64,000 nt of DNA from assembly GCA_027365475.1 (NCBI GenBank), contig DAHXNI010000031.1, forward strand, positions 1-64,000. The letters run 5' to 3'. Each line of letters starts with the position of its first letter. Positions within the stretch are counted from its first letter, which is position 1. The notes under the pieces were generated by a model, which made no database searches, was not told the DNA's origin, and saw only the letters and a list, made by a program, of their open reading frames with translations. The position numbers and the translations under genes were made by a program. Source of the DNA: Pseudomonadota bacterium (GTDB lineage: Bacteria; Pseudomonadota; Gammaproteobacteria; JAKAQQ01). Shown piece after piece: positions 28,922-39,347 of the stretch.

Positions 28922-30694
28922 ATGAGTTATCGCGCTCCGATTGCTGACTTTCAGTTCCTGTTTCGTGAAGTGTTCCCAATCGACCGGCTGTTTGCGCTGG
29001 CTCCGTATGCCGATTTTGATCAAGCCGTCACGAATGCGATTCTTGAAGAGGGTGGGCGTTTTGCATCCGAGGTGCTTGCGCCCATCAATCAGTCTGGTGA
29101 TCGCGAGGGAGCTCGACTCACCGAGACGGGTGTTGTGATGCCCCCATCTTTCAAGGACGCTTATCGCCGTTTTGTGGCGGATGGCTGGAATGGTGTTTCG
29201 GCCGACCGGGCTTATGGCGGGCAGGGGTTGCCTGAAGTGGTTGGTGCCGCGCTCAACGAGATGTGGCAGTCGGCCAATCTTTCTTTTGCTTTGTGCCCGC
29301 TATTGACACAAGGTGCGATTGATACGCTTGCGCTTTGTGGGAGCCCAGATCAGAAAAAACGGTATCTCGGAAAACTCGTGACGGGGGAATGGACTGGAAC
29401 CATGAACCTCACTGAGCCACAGGCCGGCTCCGATCTTGGTTTGATCGAAACGCTTGCTACACCCACTGGCGATCACTATGAAGTGCGAGGGCAAAAAATA
29501 TTCATCACATACGGTGAACATGACCTCACCGAAAATATCCTCCACCTTGCATTGGCTCGAACGCCCCACGCACCCTCTGGAACACGTGGTCTCACACTTT
29601 TTATCATCCCCCGCTATCGTGAAATGCCCCCTTCCGCTCGAACAGCCAACGAGGTCCGCGCACTTTCGATCGAACACAAGATGGGTATTCATGCATCGCC
29701 GACTTGTGTCATGGGTTATGGTGAGAAGACAGGCGCTTACGCCGAGCAGTTGGGCGGTCTCAATCGTGGCATGGAGCACATGTTCATTATGATGAACCGG
29801 GCCCGTCTTTCAGTAGGGCAGCAGGGTGTGGGGATTGCCGAGCAGGCGTTTCAGTCCGCTCGGGATTTTGCGCGCAACCGGATACAGGGTCGTGACCTCA
29901 AAACGGGCGAGGACCGGGTTCCCATCATTAAACACCCTGATGTGAGACGTATGTTGCTCACGATGGCTGCGCAGACGGAAGCTGCTCGGGCACTCACACT
30001 CTGGGCGTTTTTTCTGTCCGATCTCGCACGACATGCTGAATCCGAACCTGAGAGATCGATATCCGATTCATACGTGGCACTTCTTACGCCCATTGTCAAG
30101 GGATTTGCAACTGAAATGGCCCAGGAAGTTACTTCACTTGGTGTTCAGGTCCATGGCGGGATGGGGTACATCGAAGAAACCGGGGTGGCACAGCTTTTCC
30201 GGGATGCACGGATACTCACCATATACGAGGGTACAACCGGTATCCAGGCCATGGATCTCCTCGGGCGCAAGCTGATCCGCGATCGGGGCCAGGCTTGGTA
30301 TCTGCTTGAGGCGGATATCCAGCGCAGCCTGGATACGCCGGAGCTTGAAGCGGTCAGTCATTTGGTGGAACCGCTTCGCAAACGTGTTGAGCAGCTTCAT
30401 GGCGTGGTGGAGCACCTGCTTCGGGAGTACCCGAATGACCCCGATCATTGTGATGGTGCAGCCTATTTTGTGCTCATGCTATTCGGAACCGTATTGGGGG
30501 GCTGGCTGCTTGCGCAATCGGCTGCAGCGGCTACCCGCGTTCAATCCGTATCGGGCCATCAACCGTTTCTTAAACGAAAGATTCAGATTGCGGAGTTTTA
30601 CATGACGCTCCTGCTGCCCCGTGCAGATGCGTATGCAAAAGCCGCTCTCGCATCCAGTGTGTCTATCATGACGATGGATGATTCAGAGCTTTAA
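28922..30694 (+). CDS. Acyl-CoA dehydrogenase (with C-terminal extension domain)
   Basis: TGTMNLTEPQAGSDLG; QVHGGMGYIEETGVAQLFRDARILTIYEGTTGIQAMDLLGRK. Confidence 0.93.
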   Translation: MSYRAPIADFQFLFREVFPIDRLFALAPYADFDQAVTNAILEEGGRFASEVLAPINQSGDREGARLTETGVVMPPSFKDAYRRFVADGWNGVSADRAYGGQGLPEVVGAALNEMWQSANLSFALCPLLTQGAIDTLALCGSPDQKKRYLGKLVTGEWTGTMNLTEPQAGSDLGLIETLATPTGDHYEVRGQKIFITYGEHDLTENILHLALARTPHAPSGTRGLTLFIIPRYREMPPSARTANEVRALSIEHKMGIHASPTCVMGYGEKTGAYAEQLGGLNRGMEHMFIMMNRARLSVGQQGVGIAEQAFQSARDFARNRIQGRDLKTGEDRVPIIKHPDVRRMLLTMAAQTEAARALTLWAFFLSDLARHAESEPERSISDSYVALLTPIVKGFATEMAQEVTSLGVQVHGGMGYIEETGVAQLFRDARILTIYEGTTGIQAMDLLGRKLIRDRGQAWYLLEADIQRSLDTPELEAVSHLVEPLRKRVEQLHGVVEHLLREYPNDPDHCDGAAYFVLMLFGTVLGGWLLAQSAAAATRVQSVSGHQPFLKRKIQIAEFYMTLLLPRADAYAKAALASSVSIMTMDDSEL

Positions 30695-30921
30695 AGCATT
30701 GCGAATCCAAGTGACGATGTTTCGGGCCATGGATCTTAAGCCGCGTGGCTTCTTTGCAGCCCGGAGGTATTTGATGGCAATCAAGGCTCACTCGAGAAGG
30801 TCGGCTATAATTATTGACGTCTGACAACCCCTGGGTCCCCCAGGCGGGGCAAGCCTGTGAAATCTTCGGCATATGTGATCTAGATGCCTGGGTGCCTTGA
30901 CTACCACGGACTCTTGTAATC

Positions 30922-31554
30922 ATGTCTTCGGGACTTGCAATCCGTGCATTGGAGCTGCGTCGAGGTCGGCGTCTGCTTTCCCGTTCGCTTTCCTTCGAAC
31001 TTGCTCCTGGAGGGTTTATCGAGCTTTCAGGTCCGAATGGTTCGGGCAAAAGTACGCTCCTCAGAGTTCTGTCCGGGCTGGGCCGCCTTGAAGCGGGAGA
31101 ACTGTTATGGGACGGGCGAAGCTTCAATTGCGCGAGCGACGAGCATCGGTCGCGGACGCTTTATCTGGCTCATACCGACGGGCTCAAGGGGGCTCTGAGT
31201 GGTGAAGAAAATCTTCACCTCTTCGCCTCGCTGCGCCAGTTCCGAGATCGCAGTGAGGAGATACAGGAAGGGTTGGATTATTATGAAATGACTGGGTTGA
31301 AATCCGTTCCCTGCTTGCGACTTTCGCAGGGTCAGCGAAGACGCATCGCTTTAAGTAGGCTCCGGGCTTTTCCTGCGAGCCTCTGGCTTTTGGACGAGCC
31401 CACGACCGCACTCGACCGTGGTGGGATCGACCGTTTTGCGGATCACCTGTCGGATCATCTAGCAGCGGGTGGAATGGCCATCCTCGCAACTCACCAGAGC
31501 CTCCCTGAACGTCTTAAACCGGCGATTCGGATTGCACTTGGGCGTTCGTCATGA
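30922..31554 (+). CDS. ccmA: Heme exporter ATPase CcmA
   Basis: ABC ATPase: LSGPNGSGKSTLLRVLSG, LSQGQRRRIALSRL; synteny with ccmB-I. Confidence 0.95.
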   Translation: MSSGLAIRALELRRGRRLLSRSLSFELAPGGFIELSGPNGSGKSTLLRVLSGLGRLEAGELLWDGRSFNCASDEHRSRTLYLAHTDGLKGALSGEENLHLFASLRQFRDRSEEIQEGLDYYEMTGLKSVPCLRLSQGQRRRIALSRLRAFPASLWLLDEPTTALDRGGIDRFADHLSDHLAAGGMAILATHQSLPERLKPAIRIALGRSS

Positions 31555-32219
31555 ATCCGTGGATCCAGTTCTTCAGATCTGAAGTGGGCCTTTCGTGGCG
31601 GGAGCGGCGTCGTGCGTTGTTACCACTTGTTTTTTTTGTCATCGTGGCATCACTCTTCCCGTTGGCCATGAGTCCCCGTCCGCTCATTTTAAAACTGATC
31701 GCACCCGGTGTGATCTGGGTGGATGTGATGCTGGCCACTTTTCTGGGATTGGAGTCGCTTTTCCGTCAAGATTACGAGGAAGGTGTTCTTGAACAATGGA
31801 TCCTAAGCCCTTCATCGCTGGAACTTCGTGTATTTTTAAAAGTCATTTCATTCTGGACGGTGACATCGCTTCCGCTGATCGTAATGAGTCCGATTCTGAT
31901 TCTTTGGCTGTCCTTTCCGGTACGGGCACTCGGTATACTGCTTGTGGGTCTGTTTCTCGGGACCGTCACTTTAAGTTTCCTCGGTGCACTGGGTGCGGCG
32001 CTGACGGTGAGCCTGCGCCAATCTGGTATGCTCGTGGCTATCCTGCTGCTACCGCTTGCCACCCCGATTCTTATTTTCGGTGCGCACAGCGCCTTGCTCG
32101 CTGCGGATAAACAGAATCCACGACCCGCCCTTTATCTCCTGGCTACGCTTTTTTTTCTCACTGTGGGTCTGGTCCCCAAAGCCATCTCCACTGCCCTCAA
32201 AGTCAGCTATGAGGTCTGA
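31551..32219 (+). CDS. ccmB: Heme exporter protein CcmB
   Basis: RQDYEEGVLEQWILSP; TM protein, ATGA overlap with ccmA. Confidence 0.95.
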   Translation: MNPWIQFFRSEVGLSWRERRRALLPLVFFVIVASLFPLAMSPRPLILKLIAPGVIWVDVMLATFLGLESLFRQDYEEGVLEQWILSPSSLELRVFLKVISFWTVTSLPLIVMSPILILWLSFPVRALGILLVGLFLGTVTLSFLGALGAALTVSLRQSGMLVAILLLPLATPILIFGAHSALLAADKQNPRPALYLLATLFFLTVGLVPKAISTALKVSYEV

Positions 32220-32222
32220 TCC

Positions 32223-32963
32223 ATGACCCAATTCAGCCTGTTTTTCCACCGCCTCGCATCGCCACCACATTTCTATGAACTCTCTAAACCCTGGGGCAGG
32301 GCTTTTTCCTGGATCGCGCTAGTCCTGATTCTGGTTGGCCTCTTCGGGGGTCTCTGGCTGGCACCACGCGATTTTCAGCAAGGCAATGGTTTCCGCATCA
32401 TGTATGTTCATGTACCGAGCGCCTGGATGTCTTTATTCGTGTTCATGGTAATGGCGGCGAGTGCCTTTGTAGGTCTCGTTTGGCGTATGCGTTTGGCCTA
32501 TGCCGTTGCTGCTGCTTCTGCGCCACTTGGAGCTGCCTTCACGGCTGTTGCGCTGGTCACGGGATCACTCTGGGGCAAGCCAATGTGGGGAACCTATTGG
32601 GTATGGGATGCACGGCTTACTTCGGAGTTGATCCTGTTCTTCCTGTACCTTGGATTCATCACGCTCAACCGTTCATTTGAAGACCAGCAAACAGGTGATC
32701 GGGCAGCGGCGATTCTGGCTCTGGTGGGTGCGGTCGACATCCCGATTGTGCATTATTCTGTTGACTGGTGGCAAACCCTGCACCAGGGGTCGAGTTTCAA
32801 AGGGCTCACCTCGGAGATTGCGCCATCAATGCTGTGGCCGCTGCTCGTCATGATGACTGGATTCATGTTTTACTACGGATGGCTCGTCCTCTGGCGGACC
32901 CGTTCTGAGATTCTTTTGCGAGAATCAGACCGCGAGTGGACTAAGCGGGTTGTCGGATCATGA
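32223..32963 (+). CDS. ccmC: Heme exporter protein CcmC
   Basis: MYVHVPSAWMS, GSLWGKPMWGTYWVWDARLTSELILFFLYLG WWD-type motif. Confidence 0.96.
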   Translation: MTQFSLFFHRLASPPHFYELSKPWGRAFSWIALVLILVGLFGGLWLAPRDFQQGNGFRIMYVHVPSAWMSLFVFMVMAASAFVGLVWRMRLAYAVAAASAPLGAAFTAVALVTGSLWGKPMWGTYWVWDARLTSELILFFLYLGFITLNRSFEDQQTGDRAAAILALVGAVDIPIVHYSVDWWQTLHQGSSFKGLTSEIAPSMLWPLLVMMTGFMFYYGWLVLWRTRSEILLRESDREWTKRVVGS

Positions 32964-33136
32964 CGTCCCTGCATGAATTCCTGACCATGGGACGGTTCGG
33001 TGTATTTGTCTGGCCGGCGTTTGGATTTGGACTACTGGTGATGCTTTTCAATATCTACCTGGCCCACTGGCGCGAGAAATCTGCATTTCGGGAGGTGCGC
33101 GAAGTGCACCGTACTTCAGAGGAGAATCGCTCATGA
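32960..33136 (+). CDS. ccmD: Heme exporter protein CcmD (58 aa; absent from supplied ORF track)
   Basis: MTSLHEFLTMGRFGVFVWPAFGFGLLVMLFNIYLAHWREKSAFREVREVHRTSEENRS; position between ccmC and ccmE with overlapping start/stop. Confidence 0.93.
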   Translation: MTSLHEFLTMGRFGVFVWPAFGFGLLVMLFNIYLAHWREKSAFREVREVHRTSEENRS

Positions 33137-33603
33137 CTCGGAGATACCAGCGTTTGGTGATGGTGCTTTTGATGCTGGGCTGTGTCTCCCTGGCCGTTGG
33201 GTTCGCGCTACGCGCTTTCAATGGGGATCTGCTCTACTACATTACTCCAACCCAACTTTATGAAGGACATGCGCCGGTCCGCGGACAGTTTCGTCTCGGG
33301 GGTATTGTCGAAAAAGGAAGCGTGACCCGCATTCCGGGCAGCATGACCGTGCGATTCACATTGACCGATTTCAAACATACGGTTCCTGTCGTGTATACGG
33401 GTATCCTGCCGGATCTCTTTCGAGTCGGGCAGGGGATTGTCGTAAGAGGCCGGATGGTGAGCGGTATCTTTCAGGCGACGCAGGTGCTTGCAAAGCACGG
33501 AGCCAAATACATGCCTCCAGGCATACACCAGCCTCACCCCTCACCGAATGAGGAAAAAATGCTGGCACTCAAGCGAGATCTAGGTGAGGGCACAAAGCCA
33601 TGA
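33133..33603 (+). CDS. ccmE: Cytochrome c maturation protein CcmE
   Basis: TPTQLYEG; FRLGGIVEKGSV; LPDLFRVGQGIVVRGRM; VLAKHGAKYMPP heme-binding His motif. Confidence 0.96.
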   Translation: MTRRYQRLVMVLLMLGCVSLAVGFALRAFNGDLLYYITPTQLYEGHAPVRGQFRLGGIVEKGSVTRIPGSMTVRFTLTDFKHTVPVVYTGILPDLFRVGQGIVVRGRMVSGIFQATQVLAKHGAKYMPPGIHQPHPSPNEEKMLALKRDLGEGTKP

Positions 33604-35600
33604 TCGCCGAAATCGGAGTCTACGCGCTCATCTTGGCACTTCTCCTGGCGCTCTCCCAGTCGTTCTTTGGTTTGGCGGGGGCGGCGACCAGGCGTCTGCG
33701 CTGGATGGCGGTGGCGCGTCCCGCCGCATATGGCCAGCTCTTTTTCATGGCGCTCTCTTACAGTTGTCTCACTTATCTTTTTGTGATCAGTGATTACTCT
33801 GTTCGCTATGTTGCGAAATATTCCAACCCGTTGATGCCATTTTTCTACCGTGTGGCCGGGGTCTGGGGCGCACACGAGGGATCCATGATGCTCTGGCTCT
33901 TGGTGCTCGGGATCTGGACCGTTTTAGTCGCCATATTCAGTAGAAAACTGCCGGTTGAATTTTCGAGCCGTGTGCTTGGAGTCCTTGGAGTGATCTCGTC
34001 CGGGTTTTTCTTGTTCACATTGCTCACATCCAACCCTTTTGTGCGCATGCTGCCACCTGCGTTACATGGTGGCACACTCAATCCAATACTGGAGGATCCG
34101 CTGCTCGTCATACATCCACCGATGCTGTATATGGGCTATGTGGGTCTGTCCGTGGCTTTCTCATTCTCAGTTGCCGCCTTGATCAGCGGACGTATGGATG
34201 CTGCCTGGGCCCGTTGGACACGTCCATGGACGCTTGCTGCATGGGTTTTTCTGACGATCGGGATCATCCTCGGAAGTTTTTGGTCCTACTATGAACTTGG
34301 CTGGGGCGGTTGGTGGTTTTGGGATCCAGTCGAGAATGCGTCCTTCATGCCTTGGCTCGTGGCGACAGCCCTCATCCACTCGCTTGCGGTCAGTGAGAAA
34401 CGTGGGGCTTTTAAAAGCTGGACGGCGCTTCTTGCCATTGCTGGATTCTCATTGAGCCTGCTCGGTACGTTTCTGGTCCGATCCGGTGTGCTCATTTCGA
34501 TTCATGCCTTCGCACTCGACCCCAAACGTGGCATGTTTATCTTGATCCTGCTTGGCGTGATGACCGTTTTGGCTTTGATTCTCTATCTATGGCGCGCACC
34601 ACTCCTCTGGAATACGGGCGGGGGATTCCATTTCCTATCTCGGGAATCCTTTATTTTGTTCAATAACGTGTTGTTGATTGCAGGCTGCGGTGCGGTCTTT
34701 CTGGGCACGATTTACCCTCTTTTTATCGAAGTGCTGGGTCTCGGAAAAATCTCGGTCGGTCCGCCCTATTTTGACCACGTCTTCATCCCCATCATGTTCC
34801 CGCTATTTATCCTTATTGGCATCGGCCCCTTTGTGAGCTGGAAACGGGGGACCGGCTCCAAAATTTGGCGCCGCATCCGCTGGCCATTTTTTTTCTGGTT
34901 CTTGGCTGCGCTGACGCTCATTCTGGTAGCGGTCCGTCAAAACTGGCCGATCGAAACGCTTTTGGGTACGGTCTTTGGTGTCTGGGTTCTCCTGACGGCG
35001 CTCATCGAACCGGTTCGTCGATTGGTTCTGCGTTTTCGAGGTGAACCCGCCCGTCTCACGCCCAGCGTCCTCGGTATGAGCATTGCCCACTTCGGGGTTG
35101 GTGTGGTTGTCCTGGGGATTACCGTGAGCACGACGCTTGGAATCTGGAGGGATATGCCGCTCAAGCCCGGGCAAAGCTACCAAATGGCTGGATTTACCTA
35201 TCGCTTTGACCGGATCCGCCCTGCACGGGGGCACAACTGGAAAGGGGTGCGGGCGACCTTTTCGATCCACCAGGGACGGTCATCCTTTGCGATCGTGCAT
35301 CCAGAAAAAAGACGGTTTTTCCCGGATGGGGGAACCACGACGAATGCGGCCATCGTGGGTGGTGTGCTGCACGACCTTTTTGTGTCGCTCGGCAATCCGC
35401 TCGGGAAGGGTCGCTGGAGTATCCGCTTTCGATATGAACCCATGGTGATTTTGGTCTGGTTAGGCGGGCTCATCATGGCGCTGGGTGGTTTTCTCGCACT
35501 CTGTGACCGGCGCTACCGGATCCGGTTCGATGAGCCTCCCTATCTTCCTCTTGATGGACCCGGCCCATCTCCGGATTCCGGAATGGAGTCTCATTCATGA
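33600..35600 (+). CDS. ccmF: Heme lyase CcmF
   Basis: WGAHEGSMMLWLLVLGIW; ELGWGGWWFWDPVENASFMPWLVATALIHS. Confidence 0.96.
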   Translation: MIAEIGVYALILALLLALSQSFFGLAGAATRRLRWMAVARPAAYGQLFFMALSYSCLTYLFVISDYSVRYVAKYSNPLMPFFYRVAGVWGAHEGSMMLWLLVLGIWTVLVAIFSRKLPVEFSSRVLGVLGVISSGFFLFTLLTSNPFVRMLPPALHGGTLNPILEDPLLVIHPPMLYMGYVGLSVAFSFSVAALISGRMDAAWARWTRPWTLAAWVFLTIGIILGSFWSYYELGWGGWWFWDPVENASFMPWLVATALIHSLAVSEKRGAFKSWTALLAIAGFSLSLLGTFLVRSGVLISIHAFALDPKRGMFILILLGVMTVLALILYLWRAPLLWNTGGGFHFLSRESFILFNNVLLIAGCGAVFLGTIYPLFIEVLGLGKISVGPPYFDHVFIPIMFPLFILIGIGPFVSWKRGTGSKIWRRIRWPFFFWFLAALTLILVAVRQNWPIETLLGTVFGVWVLLTALIEPVRRLVLRFRGEPARLTPSVLGMSIAHFGVGVVVLGITVSTTLGIWRDMPLKPGQSYQMAGFTYRFDRIRPARGHNWKGVRATFSIHQGRSSFAIVHPEKRRFFPDGGTTTNAAIVGGVLHDLFVSLGNPLGKGRWSIRFRYEPMVILVWLGGLIMALGGFLALCDRRYRIRFDEPPYLPLDGPGPSPDSGMESHS

Positions 35601-36151
35601 AGCGTGGTCTGCGCTACGTGATTTTTGTAGTCCCCGTGCTACTGATGGTCGGGTTTCTGGGTATTCTCTGGGCTGGACTGGGTCACAACCCATCGATCGT
35701 CCCATCCCCGCTGATTGGCAAGTCTGCTCCTACGTTAATACTCCCTCGACTCAGGCATCCCGCGCAGATGGTCAACCGGTCCTATTTCCTGGGTCATGTG
35801 ACGCTTTTGAATGTCTGGGCAAGCTGGTGTATTTCCTGCCGTTACGAGCATCCAACGCTGCTTTGGCTCAAGCGCAAGGGAGTGCGTATTTTGGGTGTGG
35901 ACTATAAGGATAAACGGACCGCAGCACTTGATTACCTCAGAAAAAATGGCAACCCGTACCAGGAAGTTGTGTTTGATCGACGGGGACTCACAACGATCAA
36001 CTGGGGTGTCTATGGCACTCCTGAGACCTTTGTGGTGGGCCCGCATGCGATTATTCGCTACAAGTATGTCGGTCCCATTTCACTCCGGGTCGCCCGCCGG
36101 GTAATTTACCCCTTGGTACGACGGCTTGATAGCGATGGACCTTCCACATGA
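35597..36151 (+). CDS. ccmG: Thiol:disulfide interchange protein CcmG/DsbE
   Basis: LLNVWASWCISCRYEHPTL; GVYGTPETFVVG. Confidence 0.95.
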   Translation: MKRGLRYVIFVVPVLLMVGFLGILWAGLGHNPSIVPSPLIGKSAPTLILPRLRHPAQMVNRSYFLGHVTLLNVWASWCISCRYEHPTLLWLKRKGVRILGVDYKDKRTAALDYLRKNGNPYQEVVFDRRGLTTINWGVYGTPETFVVGPHAIIRYKYVGPISLRVARRVIYPLVRRLDSDGPST

Positions 36152-36582
36152 CCCGTGCATATTTTTTGTTCTGCCTCATTTGTCTACTGGCCTTGCCGGG
36201 TCGAGCGTATGCCATCGAAAATCACCCGCCACTTGCCAATCCTGTGCTTGAATCCCGATATGAACATCTGACCGAAGAAATACGTTGCCTGGTTTGCCAG
36301 GACCAGAATATTGCGAACTCGCCTGCGCCGTTGGCTGCGGATCTGCGCTATGAGGTTCGACGGATGCTCAAGGCCGGACGAAGCAACCGCGGTATCAAAG
36401 CCTACTTGGTTCACCGCTACGGTGATTTTGTTCTGTTTAAGCCCCCACTTCAGTCGGATACCTGGGTGCTCTGGTTTGGCCCCTTTCTGGCTGTTGCTGC
36501 AGGATTGATCCTGGTGGCTGTGCTGGCCTGGCAGCGGCACCGCACCTACCGAAAAGAACACCATGAGGCGCTGACACCATGA
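36148..36582 (+). CDS. ccmH: Cytochrome c maturation protein CcmH
   Basis: IRCLVCQDQNIANSPAPLAADLRYEVRRML. Confidence 0.95.
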   Translation: MTRAYFLFCLICLLALPGRAYAIENHPPLANPVLESRYEHLTEEIRCLVCQDQNIANSPAPLAADLRYEVRRMLKAGRSNRGIKAYLVHRYGDFVLFKPPLQSDTWVLWFGPFLAVAAGLILVAVLAWQRHRTYRKEHHEALTP

Positions 36583-37778
36583 TTTTTGTCCTGATCGCAC
36601 TTATTTTGACGGCTTTGGCCATCCTGACTCTCTGGTGGCCGCTCAAACGGGCTCGCCGGGTTCCGGGTACATCGACCGATGCCTTTAATCAGCAGCTTGG
36701 AGAAGATGCGTTCCGTGAGCTGGAGGAAGAAGTGTCTCGTGGTGATCTCGACGCTTCTGAACTGACTCGAGCGCAGGATGATGTCCAGAAAAACCTAGAC
36801 ACTTCTCGATCGGCCGTCGATCCGGATGCACGGATATACCTGTCCCGGGCGGAACCCTTTGGCGTGACTGTTGTGGCGCTCGTCTCTGCCGCTGTTTTGG
36901 CATTCTGGTTTTTTGGAAACTGGAGAAGCGCCATATTGGGCGTGCATGAGGCGAGCCATCATTCACTGGTGCGTGCGATTGACCATTTTGGTGTGCACCT
37001 TCGCAAGCATCCGAATGACATCGCGGGCTGGAAGGTCTATGCCCGTGCAGAAATTGTTCTGGGCCATTATGCCGAGGCAGCCCAAGCGTATCAGAAGCTG
37101 CTTCGTCTTCCGGCGAACTCGGATCACATGGCCACTTTGGCTGATTATGGGGAAACGCTCATTCTCGAGCACCCCACTCATTTTGACCGAACAGAGAATC
37201 GTATTTTCAACGAGGTTCTCGCGAAACAACCCGAAAACTCCAAGGCGCTCTGGTACGGGGGATTGCTTGCGCTCGCGGTTCAACACGATGTGCCACTCGC
37301 GATACGGCGTTTCCGCCATCTCCTTGAAGACGGGCCTTTGCCACCGGCCTTTGCAGCAATCGTCCGGGAGCGAATCGTGGCCCTTGGCGGAAAGGTTCCG
37401 GCCATATGGCATCCCAGGGAACTTCGGATCCGGGTGGGTTGGGCGAAGAGTCTCAACCGGAAGCCGGAGTTACCGGCAACACTTTATGTGTATGTCGGGC
37501 CCGATCGCCCACATGCCCCTCCAATATGGGTCCGCCGGGTGACGGTGAACCGTTTGCCTGTTACCGTGATCCTGGACGCTTCGGATGCGATGCTCGCAAC
37601 TTCTGGATTTGCGTCCAATGTTTCTTATCGGATCGGTGCGCGCCTTGCCCCTCAGGACAGCCGGGGGATGGGACACCATGACTTTCAGGGAAGGCAAGCG
37701 CTCGCCGGACGCCTGTTCCGGGGCAATCCGCTGATCCGGATTGCTCTTGAGTCGCCTCATCCACTGCACGGGTCTTGA
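36579..37778 (+). CDS. ccmI: TPR protein CcmI
   Basis: N-terminal TM plus TPR-like region; last gene of the overlapping ccm operon. Confidence 0.9.
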   Translation: MIFVLIALILTALAILTLWWPLKRARRVPGTSTDAFNQQLGEDAFRELEEEVSRGDLDASELTRAQDDVQKNLDTSRSAVDPDARIYLSRAEPFGVTVVALVSAAVLAFWFFGNWRSAILGVHEASHHSLVRAIDHFGVHLRKHPNDIAGWKVYARAEIVLGHYAEAAQAYQKLLRLPANSDHMATLADYGETLILEHPTHFDRTENRIFNEVLAKQPENSKALWYGGLLALAVQHDVPLAIRRFRHLLEDGPLPPAFAAIVRERIVALGGKVPAIWHPRELRIRVGWAKSLNRKPELPATLYVYVGPDRPHAPPIWVRRVTVNRLPVTVILDASDAMLATSGFASNVSYRIGARLAPQDSRGMGHHDFQGRQALAGRLFRGNPLIRIALESPHPLHGS

Positions 37779-37840
37779 TCGTGCCAGAAGGCACACCCGC
37801 TTTATAATCTTCACGATTTTCTGTCAAAGACTCGAACTCC

Positions 37841-38749
37841 ATGGAATACCAAGACTATTATCAGATCCTAGGCGTCAAGCGGGATGCGAGCGAGCAGGAA
37901 ATCAAAAAGTCCTATCGCCGGCTTGCCCGAAAGTATCATCCAGACGTCTCGAAAGAGCCGGCTGCCGAGGAACGGTTCAAGAACATTTCGATGGCCTACG
38001 AAGTTCTTGGCAACCCCGAGAAGCGTCGGGCCTACGACCAGTTGGGCGCGCATGCCCCAGGCCAGGATTTTCGCCCGCCACCGGACTGGGAGCAGCGTTA
38101 TGGAACGGCAGGTGATTTCTCAGAAATGAATTTTTCTGATCTTTTTGAGCAGATCCTTGGTGGGATGAATACCAGTCGGGCCCGGAGTTCGAGAGACTCG
38201 GGGCGCGCTGGTTTTCAGAGAACTGCAGCACCGAGCCTATCGGCGGAGACGCACATCAGCCTCGAAGAAGCTTTTTCAGGTACGGAACGCATGGTCGATC
38301 TGGATGGTCAGCGTTTAAGAATCCGGATCCCCAAAGGTTGTCAAGATGGTCAAAAGTTGCGCGTTCCGGTTCGCGCACGCAAGGGATGGGCTCGTCTCGG
38401 AGGAGGGGGCGATCTCCAGATCACGATCCGGATTGACCCGCATCCGCTTTACCAGTTCGTGGGTGATCGACTCGAGATGGAGATCATATTGACTCCGCCT
38501 GAAGCGGTCCTCGGGACGGAAATCGAAATTCAGACTCTCCATGGAAGAGTACGACTCAAAGCGCCAGCCGGCACGGACTCAGGCAAAGTCTTGCGGTTGG
38601 ACCACAAGGGGATGCCGCACCCGGGGGTAGGGTTCGGAGACCTCTACGTCCGCATTCGCATCATTTCTCCCCGAGACATGAGTGACCGCGAGCGTCAACT
38701 CTACCGTGAATTGCTCGAGATTCAGAATAGAAATCCGGCCAAACGGTAA
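37841..38749 (+). CDS. cbpA: DnaJ-class chaperone, curved-DNA-binding protein CbpA-like
   Basis: J-domain MEYQDYYQILGVKRDASEQEIKKSYRRLARKYHPDVSKEP with HPD; C-terminal CTDII; no Zn fingers. Confidence 0.9.
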   Translation: MEYQDYYQILGVKRDASEQEIKKSYRRLARKYHPDVSKEPAAEERFKNISMAYEVLGNPEKRRAYDQLGAHAPGQDFRPPPDWEQRYGTAGDFSEMNFSDLFEQILGGMNTSRARSSRDSGRAGFQRTAAPSLSAETHISLEEAFSGTERMVDLDGQRLRIRIPKGCQDGQKLRVPVRARKGWARLGGGGDLQITIRIDPHPLYQFVGDRLEMEIILTPPEAVLGTEIEIQTLHGRVRLKAPAGTDSGKVLRLDHKGMPHPGVGFGDLYVRIRIISPRDMSDRERQLYRELLEIQNRNPAKR

Positions 38750-38876
38750 TCAGCATGGATTCCGTTTTCCAGAGCCTGGAGAATGCGACTGTGAAGGGTA
38801 TGTCTGGGTCGCAAAACACCGGATGGCACCCAGTCCGGCGGGTGTCGTTCCCGCCCAAGCAGAGGATACCTGAAGG

Positions 38877-39347
38877 GTGGGTCTGAGGGACTCTCCGATT
38901 GCGATACGGCCGGTCGTGCCAGACGACTTTCCGGCCTGGAGCGTGCTTTGGGAGCGGTATAACAACTTTTACGGAAGAAAAGGTCCAGATGCCTTGCCTT
39001 TGGAAGTCACGCGTACGACCTGGGCACGCTTTTTGGATCCCGACGAGCCTATCCATGCTCTCGTCGCCGAACGCTCCGGTGATGTGCTCGGTTTGGCGCA
39101 CTTCCTGTTCCATCGCAGTACGATCCAGATCCAACCGGACTGTTATCTTAGGGATCTTTATACAGATGAAGCTGTCAGAAGGCAGGGGATCGGTCGCGCG
39201 CTCATCCATGCCGTCTGTGAGCGTGCCCAAGCAGCTGGTTCCACACGCGTCTATTGGCAGACACATGAGACGAATGCGCTTGCCATGCGACTCTATGATC
39301 AGCTCGCCATGAAATCCGGATTCATCGTATATGATCGGATTCTGTGA
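38877..39347 (+). CDS. GNAT family N-acetyltransferase
   Basis: LRDLYTDEAVRRQGIGRALIHAVCERAQAAGSTRVYWQTHETNALAMRLYDQLA; GTG start. Confidence 0.88.
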   Translation: MGLRDSPIAIRPVVPDDFPAWSVLWERYNNFYGRKGPDALPLEVTRTTWARFLDPDEPIHALVAERSGDVLGLAHFLFHRSTIQIQPDCYLRDLYTDEAVRRQGIGRALIHAVCERAQAAGSTRVYWQTHETNALAMRLYDQLAMKSGFIVYDRIL